Below are positions 35,101 through 46,700 of a stretch of 64,000 nucleotides of DNA, piece by piece. The notes below the pieces were generated by a model. The model did not search any database. It saw nothing but the letters and a program-made list of their open reading frames with translations, and was not told where the DNA came from. Positions within the stretch are counted from its first letter, which is position 1; every line of letters starts with the position of its first letter. The DNA comes from Chondrilla cf. caribensis (taxonomy: Eukaryota; Porifera; Demospongiae; Chondrillida; Chondrillidae): assembly GCA_964020155.1 (NCBI GenBank), contig OZ026551.1, forward strand, positions 4,919,874-4,983,873, written 5' to 3'. The translations under genes and the position numbers were made by a program.

Positions 35101-37466
35101 AATTGCTTTTACCTTTAACGTGATATAATCCTCACCATTTTTTAGGAACAGGTAGTGGTATAATCCAGCACAGTTCCCTTCTATAGCAAAATTCTGGGAC
35201 TCTTGCTTGATGACAACAGCATTCGATCCACCATTATCTCCAGTCTGGTAAACATCTTTACTGGTGTCAATTGACACATTATATCCATAATATGAGAACT
35301 TAGCCATCCCATTGCTCACTCTACACTCAATCCCCCCATTTCCGCTAGCATTGTTCGGTGGTTGTAGTTGTCGTCTGTCAGAGATGACTCCCTCATTCAA
35401 TATCAGTCTACCGTAACTGTGAACAACTTTGCCACCTAAAACACATTCAAGAAGTAAAAGCTTCACAGATATCACAACTTCTTATGATGGTAATGATATG
35501 ATTCTAATATTACTATGTAAATTTGATATTGACTACAGTCTTATCCATATCAACAGCTAACTTCCTAGGATGGTCACCTGTCTTTAATGGTCACACTGAA
35601 TAGCCCTCAAAATGTATATTGCATGGCAATGTCTTTTTCATTAGTTGCACTACATCTCAAACTTGATCATACACAGTCACCTGTCTAACCTAAGCATGGA
35701 AACACGGTTCTATAGGTCACCACCTTGGACAAGTTCCAATACAGATAAGGTCCCATAGGTCACAACATTATGTATGGATTACACCTTACACAAGCACATA
35801 GATGACCACAATAGACAGATCCCACTGATTGTACTGTTAGGAACTAACCAGAAACTTTTAGATGAAAGTTGCCACTGCCTTTACGTTCCCCATTAGAAAC
35901 AACATAGCAGATGTATTGCCCACTGTCATGATTAGAGGTTATATTGATAGCTAGAACTTCTTTTTTGATTATTGGTCCAACATATCCTTGTTGAATACTT
36001 TGTTTATTCGGGTACGTCCAGTAATATTCAGTATGATTCTGCAGTTCATATGGTATTCCAACATCTCTACAAACTAGAACAAGAGTTGTTCCTAGTGGTA
36101 GAGTAGCTGGAGATTCATAACTTTCGTTAGCAGTGTAGCCGTCAATCCTTACTGTTACAGTACCTAGAATAAAGAAAGACATTATTATTATTATCACATT
36201 GGCTTAGACAATATAAAAATGTATTAACTTCAGTTTATAGTTAGTACTCAGTATATTTCGTGCCACCTCTATGAACAAAACATGGGGCATGAGTTGACTA
36301 TGGATATATTGAAGGTTACAAGTCCCGAGGACTAGTGAATTTAGATATTAGACTACATAGAGTAGATACATTTCTTGGATTCTATAACAACAAATGCTAT
36401 TTAATTAGTAACATGGACAGACTGTATATGGCTGCAACAATGTATGTATGTCATTGTGTGTACATCATGTGCATGTACATGTGTGTGAGAGTAATTTGTA
36501 AGTATACACGTAAATGTGAGTGATGTAATTGATTATGCTATATGGTTTCTGATCCGTAGTGATCAAAATTAAGTTCCTATCCAAGCACTTAATTGATTAC
36601 ATTAACATTACATTTTGCAAACTTAAATATTTTGCTAACAGGTAATCCGTTTTGTTTGTGAAGTTGCTCATCTGTGATAATATACTGGTGAACTATCATG
36701 CATAGTCAATGCCAAGGAATTAAAAGGTATACAGATTGAAAAATTCTTCCATGTTGGAAGGCCACACATAATATACCATCTCAACACCATGCCTCCTCAG
36801 TATGTTGGAAACATGCCATGTTTTGTCATGCACATGTGAACATTGGTGGACCATTATGTACACCACACTACTTACATGCTGAGCTTAAAATGATATGCAT
36901 CTTGATGCAGTTTGAGAAAAATAAGAATTACACCATGTTTGGATTTATCATACAAGGGTATTCAGGGTAGCACTGACATTATCATAATTAAAAAAATGGC
37001 GCAGATTATCAGCTGTTGAAAAAATAGGCGTTCGTCCAGGGGAATTGTTACTTTCAGCTGAAACCCTCAAGTTTGGTAGAAGCTGTACACGTCACTTAGA
37101 GATGGAGAGGTCAAAGATCATACCCTCATACTCAATACATTATTTTACTAGCCCTAGAAATTTCCGCTGACCAATTATCGTTTCCGTCCCGAAAACCCGA
37201 CGCTACTTATGAAATACACCTAGGTCTGATATCTACAGAACTTCAGCACTAAAGTATTTAAATCTCAATCCAAAAACAATTAACTGCCCTCTAACTTCTA
37301 TACACATGAGAGGTTGGGCTTACACCTGAGGCGCTGTGAAAATAAATATGTCCGATTATTGATTATTTATTCCATTCGACCACAGATTAAACATACCTCC
37401 TTGACTCGTTGCTAGAATGGCTGACGCCGAACACGCAATCAGAATGACCGCAACAAGTCTCAACAT
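31463..37466 (-). CDS. Gene E: long secreted SP-Ig-X-Y-FN3(4)-Calx-beta protein
   Basis: Ten exons: 37466-37397 (leader), 36163-35849 (Ig), 35435-35136 (X), 34590-34288 (Y), 34077-33796, 33236-32961, 32894-32607 and 32527-32273 (four FN3), 31967-31806 and 31719-31463 (Calx-beta halves and stop). All introns are phase 1 and the lengths close exactly to 835 residues: SP 1-23, Ig 24-128, X 129-228, Y 229-329, FN3 330-696, Calx-beta 697 to about 815, then a Thr/Pro-rich tail. The Ig domain has LPLGTTLVLVC, YYWTYPNKQS and DSGQYIC. FN3-1 has LNWIPPKEPNG; FN3-4 has LRIEWKEPDSDSDIITYEV. Calx-beta has VTFNNDSMEVLESE, EDYVLQSRYLHF and HIKDDD. No membrane segment is seen. Calx-beta modules bind calcium in Na/Ca exchangers and occur in sponge aggregation factor; binding here is inference. 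Confidence 0.83.
32108..32220. repeat. (CA)n microsatellite in a gene E intron
   Basis: A CA tract on the plus strand (TG on the coding strand) about 50 bases downstream of the fourth FN3 donor of gene E. Confidence 0.95.
33237..33795 (-). other. FN3-1 to FN3-2 intron of gene E
   Basis: No exon recognised in 559 nt of unique sequence. Confidence 0.5.
34630..34967. mobile_element. hAT-like MITE in the X-Y intron of gene E
   Basis: Ends are TAGTGCTGGGA on the left and TCCCAGCCCTA on the right, inverted with one mismatch. The element has sub-terminal ATTAATCGAC/TTGATTAATC-type repeats and is absent from the same intron of the other paralogues. About 337 bp, no coding capacity. hAT-like termini are my reading; a clean 8-bp target duplication was not found. 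Confidence 0.5.
36164..37396 (-). other. Intron 1 of gene E
   Basis: No exon recognised in 1233 nt; the middle part (36400-37200) is unique among the paralogues. Confidence 0.45.
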
Positions 37467-37528
37467 GTTGAATCTTTGGGACACCAAGCCTCACGCGTTA
37501 TCGGATGAAAGTTGTTGATCATTTCTCC

Positions 37529-37588
37529 TTTATATAGTGCAGCAAAAAGGGTAATTTTACTCCCCCATCGCGCGAGTGAGGCCATACT
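37529..37588 (-). promoter_or_regulatory. Core promoter of gene E
   Basis: TATATAAAG on the minus strand at 37536-37528, about 65 bases before the ATG. The shared upstream element lies at 37564-37588 (CCCATCGCGCGAGTGAGGCC). Confidence 0.65.
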
Positions 37589-39100
37589 GTGGTTTATTAG
37601 TCATACGACATTCTCAATGCGCTCCGTGTACGTATTCCGTTGAATAAAATAAAAGCCACACACTGTATCACGCACAATAATATTGTCATCTACAAAATGA
37701 GCCATACATAATAATAACAGCAAATATGGATAATTATTATATGATTAATGTTGCATGAAAGACACACATCGTGTGCAATCACCCTCATGCTCAGACACAC
37801 ATGCATGAACACACACGCACACACACACACACAAGCACACGCACACGCACACACACACACACAAAAAAAAGAAGAAAAAAAAACACACACACACACAAGT
37901 ACTCACATGCACATGACACATACAAGTACTCACGTACACGTGCACGCATACATCCGTGATATCGTGTGTGCCGATATCAGTTATATAATATTATGATAAT
38001 CAGATGGGATAATTTGGAGAACATAATGTCAGACATGTATGTATTGTGCAACAGAATTCCAATTTTGGATTGAATATATCGACATAACATACCTTCAGTA
38101 AAGTATATAGCAAGCGCTTACATCCAATATCTGCAGAAAACTGACAAATTGTTAGTGATATTATAGTAAGCAATGTCGTACCATACACTATTGTGCGCAC
38201 ACACACACACAGAGTATGAATGAAACACATGCCACACATGCATACACACCATGTACTCATACCAACAGACAATGCTGACAGTGCACCACACAATGCCACA
38301 TTTACTGTCAAGATACATATGTTTACATTGGATGAAGGTCAAATTGTAACAAAGTCCAGCTGATGGGTGCAATTAGGTAGGAACAGTGTGTAGCTAAGCC
38401 AACAACTTCAACAGTGCATGACACATCTTTAAAGGCAAGAATCAGGTGATGTACAAAATATCTGATGACCCCATTTCTCACGAAGTGCAGCTGGTCCTAT
38501 GCTCCCACTCACTGTTTATGTAGGTATGCACTGGTATGTGCAAATTGTGGTTGTTGAGGTTGCTCTTGATGTACATAGCTGTTATAGTACTAGTGATGAC
38601 CTCTAATGCTGCATTCTACATGATCCAACATACCACAAGTAGCCCCAACATTAATATATGGAAAACTTTCTTGAAATATACATTCTCTAGATCATTAAGT
38701 ATTGTTCTGTAAATACTGGACACATAATATCATACCCACTCAGTTGTGAACACCAACCAACTGGATGCAGATTATGTTCTGTGCACAAAGACTATACACT
38801 TAATAAGTAATACAGACTAAATATCCACAGTATGTTCATGCACCATTATGTATAACAGCAACAGTACCATAATATTATGGCTGATCTTCAAGAAAATAGT
38901 GATCTTCTTTACCATTTGATCAGTAGCAATAAGTGGAACAAACCCTTTACTTGGAAGATTCGTTTACGTATAAAGGCATATAGTCACTGACCGGAAAGAG
39001 AAGGGAGATCATGAAGTAGTGCAGAGTATGTAATGTTCGTGCACAAGACTAGTAAGCCACTTTTGACCTTTTAGTTTATGATGGGGCAAATTTAGGCATG
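37589..39100. other. Intergenic, no gene seen
   Basis: CA-rich stretch at 37800-37940 (interrupted by an A-rich run), then unique AT-rich sequence. Short open frames here have no recognisable domain. Confidence 0.5.
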
Positions 39101-40711
39101 CCAGGTTGTGTATGCATGCTTGCATTTGCGTGGGTACGTGTGTCTGTGTGTATGTTTGTGTATGTACATGAACAATCAATCACACAGTATTCAGGCACAC
39201 AGACAGTGTAGACAAACACCCTCCTTCACAGGTAGGGATGAATGCTTGGCACTAACTATGTTCAGGTGGGCATTACTCTCCACTCCAATGAACTGTGAAG
39301 AATATGCTTAACGTTCTTCTCCCATACATTATAAACTAATAAATACCTCTACATGTAGCTAGAGTTACAGGCAAAATATGGAGATGGAAGGTGTTTCATA
39401 AGTTAGCTCTCCTCACTAGCTAAGTAGAGTAAAATGTGGAGGTTAAAATGTGTCTAATATTCCTCCTGTTGATCATGCACTATTGGTATGTGATCTGGTA
39501 TCCCCAGGCATGCAAGTGAATATGAGTATATGCATCTATGTGCATGTTTGTGTATGTACATAAACAAGCAATCACACAGTGATCAGGCAAACAGAGAGAG
39601 TACACGAATACCCTCTTTCACAAGTCGTGTCTTATGCATGCTGCAATAATTGTGACCAGCGTATCTGCATGTGTGTGACACTGTGTGTATGTTTGTGTAT
39701 GTACATGAACAAGCAGTCACACAGTATTCAGGTACACAGACAGTGTAGACAAACACCCTCCTTCACAAGTAGGGATGAATGCTTGGCACTAACTATGTTT
39801 AGGTGGGCATACCCTCCACTCCAATGAACTATGAAGAATAATATGCTTAACGTTCTTCTCCCATATATTGTAAACTGTTAAACACCTCCCAATGTAGCTG
39901 GTGTTACAGGTAAAATATGGAGTTGGAAGGTGTGTTTCATAGCACAACTCACTAGCTAAGTAAGGTAAAAATGCGCCTGATCATACACTTTTGGTATGTG
40001 ATATGGTATCCCCAGGCATGCAAGTGAATGTGGGTATATACATCGATGTGCATGTTTGTGCATGTACATGAACAAGCAATCACACAGTAATCAGACAAAC
40101 AGACAATCTACACAAATACCCTCCTTCACAAGTCATGTCTACTGCATGCTACAATCGTGGCTTACATATCTGCATGTGTGTGACACTGTGTGCATGTTTG
40201 TGTATGTACATGAACAAGCAATCACACAGTAATCAGGCAAACAGACAGTGTACACAAATACCCTCCTTCACAAGTCGTGTTTTCTCATGCTACAATCGTG
40301 ACCTATGTGTCTGCATGTGTGTGACACTGTGTGCAGGTTTGTGTATGTACATGGACAAGCAATCACACAGTATTCAGGCACACAGACAGTGTAGACAAAC
40401 ACCCTCCTTCACACATAGGGATGAATGCTTGACACTATGTTCAGGTTGACACACCCTCCACTCCAATGAACTGTGAAGAATATGCTTAACGTTCCTCTCT
40501 CATCCATTGCAAACCATTAAACACCTCCCAATATAGCTGGTGTTACAAGTAAAATATGGAGTTGGAAGGTGTGTTTCATAGCTCACCTCACTAGCTAAGA
40601 AAGGTAAAATGTAGAGGTTGAAATGTGTCTGATCATACACTTTTGGTATGTGATACGGTATCCCCAGGCATGCAAGTGAATATGGGTATATGCATCTGTG
40701 TACATGTTTGT
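39100..40711. repeat. Complex long-period repeats flanking the 187-bp satellite
   Basis: Several partial copies of a unit with TGTATGTACATGAACAAGCA, CACCCTCCTTCACAAGTAGG and a diverged satellite-like stretch (TTAACGTTCTTCTCCCATAC, then GTTACAGGTAAAATATGGAG). They start near 39128, 39664, 40172 and 40312. The same unit resumes at 48241-48640 on the far side of the satellite, so the satellite appears to have expanded inside it. Open frames here repeat and are not genes. Confidence 0.65.
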
Positions 40712-43700
40712 GCACGTACTCTCCCATACATTGAAAAAAGATTAAGCACCTTCCAATGTAGCTGGGGTTACGAGCCACCTACTGAGATGGGAATTGTTTC
40801 AGAAGTTAGCTCACGTCCCATCTAGATCCGTCTAGAATATCAAGTTGACACGCCTCATCTCCCATGAGCTATGCAAAAAGGTGCTTAACGTTTTCTCTCC
40901 TATACTCTCCCGTACAGTGAAAAAATATTAAGCACCTTCCTATGTAGATGGGGTTACGGGTCACCAATTGAGATGGGAATTGTTTCAGAAGTTAGCTCAC
41001 GTCCCCATCTAGGTCTGTCTAGAATATCAAGCTGACACGCCCCCTCCCTCATCAGCTATGCAAAAAGGTGCTTAACGTTTTCTCTCCTACGTACGTACGT
41101 ATACTCTCCCATACATTGAAAATATATTAGGCACCTTTCAATGTAACTGGGGTTACGAGCCACCTATTTAGATCGGAATTGTTTCAGAAGTTAGCTCACG
41201 TCACCGACTAGTTTAGTCTAGAATCTTAAGTTGACACGCTCCCTCTCCTATGAGCTATGCAAAAAGGTGCTTAGCGTTTTCTCTCATATACGTACTCTCC
41301 CATACATTGAAATTATATTAAGCACCTTCCAATGTAGATGGGGTTATGGGTCACCTATTGAGATGGGAACTGTTTCAGAAGTTAGCTCACATCCCAATCT
41401 AGGTCGTTCTAGAATATGAAGCTGACACGCCCCCTCCCTCATGAGCTATGCAAGAAGGTGCTTAACGTTTTCTCTCCTATACTCTCCCATACATTGAAAA
41501 TATATTAAGCACCTTCCAAAGTAGATGGGGTTATGGGTCACCTATTGAGATGGGAACTGTTTCAGAAGTTAGTTTACGTCCCCATCAAGGTGTGTCTAGA
41601 ATATCGAGTTGACACGCCCCCTCTCCCATGAACTATGCAAAAAGGTGCTTAACGTATTCTCTCCTATACTCTTCCATACATTGAAATTATATTAAGCACC
41701 TTCCGATGTAGATGGGGTTATGGGTCACCTATTGAGATGGGAATTGTTTCAGAAGTTAGCTCACGTCCCCATCTAGGTCTGTCTAGAATATCAAGCTGAC
41801 ACGTCCCCTCCCTCATCGGCTATGCAAAAAGGTGCTTAGCGTATTCTCTCCTATACTCTCCCATACATTGAAAAAATATTAAGCACCTTCCAATGTAGCT
41901 GGGGTTACGAGCCCCCTATTGAGATTGGAATTGTTTCAGATGTTAGTTCACATCCCCAGCTAGGTCTGTCCAAAATATCAAGTTGACACGCCCCCTCTCC
42001 CATGAGCTATGCAAAAAGGTGCTTAACGTTTTCTCTCCTATACTCTCCCATACATTGAAATTATATTAAGCACCTTCAAATGTAGATGGGGTTATGGGTC
42101 ACCTATTGAGATGGGAATTGTTCCAGAAGTTAGCTCACGTTTCCATCTAGGCCTGTCTAGAATATCAAGCTGACACATCCCCTCCCTCACCAGCTATGCA
42201 AAAAGGTGCTTAACGTTTTCTCTCCTATACTCTTCCATACATTGAAATTATATTAAGCACCTTCCGATGTAGATGGGGTTATGGGTCACCTATTGAGATG
42301 GGAATTGTTTCAGAAGTTAGCTCACGTCCCCATCTAGGTCTGTCTAGAATATCAAGCTGACACGTCCCCTCCCTCATCGGCTATGCAAAAAGGTGCTTAG
42401 CGTATTCTCTCCTATACTCTCCCATACATTGAAAAAATATTAAGCACCTTCCAATGTAGCTGGGGTTACGAGCCCCCTATTGAGATTGGAATTGTTTCAG
42501 ATGTTAGTTCACATCCCCAGCTAGGTCTGTCCAAAATATCAAGTTGACACGCCCCCTCTCCCATGAGCTATGCAAAAAGGTGCTTAACGTTTTCTCTCCT
42601 ATACTCTCCCATACATTGAAATTATATTAAGCACCTTCAAATGTAGATGGGGTTATGGGTCACCTATTGAGATGGGAATTGTTCCAGAAGTTAGCTCACG
42701 TTTCCATCTAGGCCTGTCTAGAATATCAAGCTGACACATCCCCTCCCTCACCAGCTATGCAAAAAGGTGCTTAACGTTTTCTCTCCTATACTCTCCCATA
42801 CATTGAAATTATATTAAGCACCTTCAAATGTAGATGGGGTTATGGGTCACCTATTGAGATGGGAATTGTTTCAGAAGTTAGTTTACGTCCCCATCTAGGT
42901 GTGTCTAGAATATCGAGTTGACACGCCCCCTCTCCCATGAACTATGCTAAAAGGTGCTTAACGTTTTCTCTCCTATACTCTCCCATACATTGAAAATATA
43001 TTAAGCACCTTCCAAAGTAGATGGGGTTATGGGTCACCTATTGAGATGGGAATTGTTTCAGAAGTTAGTTCACGTCCCCATCTAGGCCTGTCTAGAATAT
43101 CGAGTTGACACGCCCCCTCTCCCATGAGCTATGCAAAAAGGTGCTTAGTGTTTTCTCTCATTTACTCTCCGATTAATTGAAAATATATTAAGCACCTTCC
43201 AAAGTAGATGGGGTTATGGGTCACCTATTGAGATGGGAATTGTTTCAGAAGTTAGTTTACCTCCCCATCTAGGTGTGTCTGGAATATCGAGTTGACACGC
43301 CCCCTCTCCCATGAGCTATGCAAAAAGGTGCTTAGTGTTTTCTCTCATTTACTCTCCGATACATTGAAAATATATTAAGCACCTTCCAAAGTAGATGGGG
43401 TTATGGGTCACCTATTGAGATGGGAATTGTTTCAGAAGTTAGTTTACCTCCCCATCTAGGTGTGTCTAGAATATCGAGTTGACACGCCCCCTCTCCCATG
43501 AGCTATGCTAAAAGGTGCTTAACGTTTTCTCTCCTATACTCTTCCATACATTGAAATTATATTAAGCACCTTCTGATGTAGATAGGGTTATGGGTCACCT
43601 ATTGAGATGGGAATTGTTTCAGAAGTTAGCTCACGTCCCCATCTAGGTGTGTCTAGAATATCAAGCTGACACGTCCCCTCCCTCATCAGCTATGCAAGAA

Positions 43701-46700
43701 GGTGCTTAGCGTTTTCTCTCCTATACTCTCCCATACATGGAAAAAATATTAAGCACCTTCCAATGTAGCTGGGGTTACGAGCCACCTATTGAGATTAAAA
43801 TTCTTTCAGATGTTAGTTCACATCCCCAGCTAGGTCTGTCCAAAATATCAAGCTGACACGCCCCCTCTCCCATGAGCTATGCAAAAAGGTGCTTAGCGTA
43901 TTCTCTCATATACTCTCCCATACATTGAAAAAATATTAAGCACCTTCCAAAGTAGATGGGGTTATGGGTCACCTATTGAGATGGGAATTGTTTCAGAAGT
44001 TAGCTCACGTTTCCATCTAGGCCTGTCTAGAATATCAAGCTGACACATCCCCTCCCTCACCAGCTATGCAAAAAGGTGCTTAACGTTTTCTCTCCTATAC
44101 TCTCCCATACATTGAAATTATATTAAGCACCTTCCGATGTAGATGGGGTTATGGGTCACCTATTGAGATGGGAATTGTTCCAGAAGTTAGCTACCATCCC
44201 CAGCTAGGTCTGTCCAAAATATCAAGTTGACACGCCCCCTCTCCCATGAGCTATGCAAAAAGGTGCTTAGCGTTCTCTCTCCTATACTCTCCCATACGTA
44301 CGTTGAAAATATATTAAACACCTTTCAATGTAGATGGGGTTATGGGTCACCTATTGAGATGGGAATTGTTTCAGAAGTTAGCTCACGTCCCCATCTAGGC
44401 CTGTCTAGAATATCGAGTTGACACGCCCCCTCTCCTATGAGCTATGCAAAAAGGTGCTTAGCGTTTTCTCTCCTATACTCTCCCATACATTGAAAATATA
44501 TTAAGCACCTTCAAATGTAGATGGGGTTATGGGTCACCTATTGAGATGGGAATTGTTTCAGAAGTTAGCTCACGTCCCCATCTAGGTGTGTCTAGAATAT
44601 CAAGCTGACACATCCCCTCCCTCATCAGCTATGCAAAAAGGTGCTTAGCGTATTCTCTCCTATACTCTCCCATACATTGAAAAAATATTAAGCACCTTCA
44701 AATGTAGATGGGGTTATGGGTCACCTATTGAGATGGGAATTGTTTCAGAAGTTAGCTAACATCCCCAGCTAGGTCTGTCCAAAATATCAAGTTGACACGC
44801 CCCCTCTCCCATGAGCTATGCAAAAAGGTGCTTAGCGTTTTCTCTCCTATACTCTCCCATACGTACATTGAAAATATAGTAAGCACCTTCCAAAGTAGAT
44901 GGGGTTATGGGTCACCTATTGAGATGGGAATTGTTTCGGAAGTTAGTTCACATCCCCATCTAGGTGTGTCTGGAATATCGAGTTGACACGACCCCTCTCC
45001 CATGAGCTATGCAAAAAGGTGCTTAACGTTTTCTCTCCTATACTCTCCCATACATTGAAAATATATAAAGCACCTTTCGATGTAGATGGGGTTATGGGTC
45101 ACCTATTGAGATGGGAATTGTTTCAGAAGTTAGCTCACGTCCCCATCTAGGTGTGTCTAGAATATCGAGTTGACACGCCCCCTCTCCCATGAGCTATGCA
45201 AAAAGGTGCTTAACGTTTTTTCTCCTGCGTATACTCTCCCATACATTGAAAATATATAAAGCACCTTCCAAAGTAGATGGGGTTATGGGTCACCTATTGA
45301 GATGGAAATTGTTTCAGAAGTTAGTTTACGTCCCCATCTAGGTCTGTTCAGAATATCAAGCTGACACGCCCCCTCTCCCATGAGCTATGCAAAAAGGTGC
45401 TTAGCGTTTTCTCTCATATACTCTCCCATACATTGAAAAAATACGTATTAAGCACCCTTCAAAGTAGATGGGGTTATGGGTCACCTATTGAGATGGGAAT
45501 TGTTTCAGAAGTTAGTTTACCTCCCCATCTAGGTCTGTCTAGAATATCGAGTTGACACGCCCCCTCTCCCATGAGCTATGCAAAAAGGTGCTTAGCGTTT
45601 TCTCTCCTATACTCTCCCATACGTTGAAAATATATAAAGCACCTTCCAATGTAGATGGGGTTATGGGTCACCTATTGAGATTGGAATTATTTCAGAAGTT
45701 AGTTCACGTCCCCATCTAGCTATAGGTCTGTCTAGAATATCAAGTTGACACGACCCCTCTTACATGAGCTATGCAAAAAGGTGCTTAGCGTTTTCTCTCA
45801 TATACTCTCCCATACATTGAAAAAATATTAAGCACCTTCCAATGTAGATGGGGTTATGGGTCACCTATTGAGATGGGAATTGTTTCAGAAGTTAGCTCAC
45901 GTCCCCATCTAGGTCTGTCTAGAATATCAAGCTGACACGTCCCCTCCCTCATCAGCTATGCAAAAAGGTGCTTAACGTTTTCTCTCCTATACTCTCCCAT
46001 ACATTGAAAATATATAAAGCACCTTCCAATGTAGATGGGGTTATGGGTCACCTATTGAGATGGGAATTGTTTCAGAAGTTAGTTCACATCCCCATCTAGG
46101 CCTGTCTAGAATATCGAGTTGACACGACCCCTCTCCCATGAGCTATGCAAAAAGGTGCATACCGTTTTCTCTCCTATACTCTCCCATACATTGAAAATAT
46201 ATAAAGCACCTTCCGATGTAGATGAGGTTATGGGTCACCTATTGAGATGGGAATTGTTCCAGAAGTTAGCTCACTTCCCCATCTAGGTATGTCTAGAATT
46301 TCAAGTTGACACGCCCCCTTCCCCCCATGAGCTATGCAAAAAGGTGCTTAACGTTTTCTCTCCTATACTCTCCCATACATGGAAAATATATTAAGCACCT
46401 TCCAATGTAGCTGGGGTTACGAGCCACCTATTGAGATTGGAATTGTTCCAGAAGTTAGCTCACGTCCCCATCTAGGTCTGTCTAGAATATCAAGCTGACA
46501 TGTCCCCTCCCTCACCAGCTATGCAAGAAGGTGCTTAACGTATTCTCTCCTATACTCTCCCATACATTGAAAATATATAAAGCACCTTCCAATGTAGATG
46601 GGGTTATGGGTCACCTATTGAGATGGGAATTGTTTCGGAAGTTAGTTTACGTCCCCATCTAGGTGTGTCTAGAATATCAAGCTGACACGCCCCCTCTCCC

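Noticed and set aside
39108..40825. Open frames with CMYMNKQSH-type text
   Set aside because: They are translations of the long-period repeat flanking the satellite.
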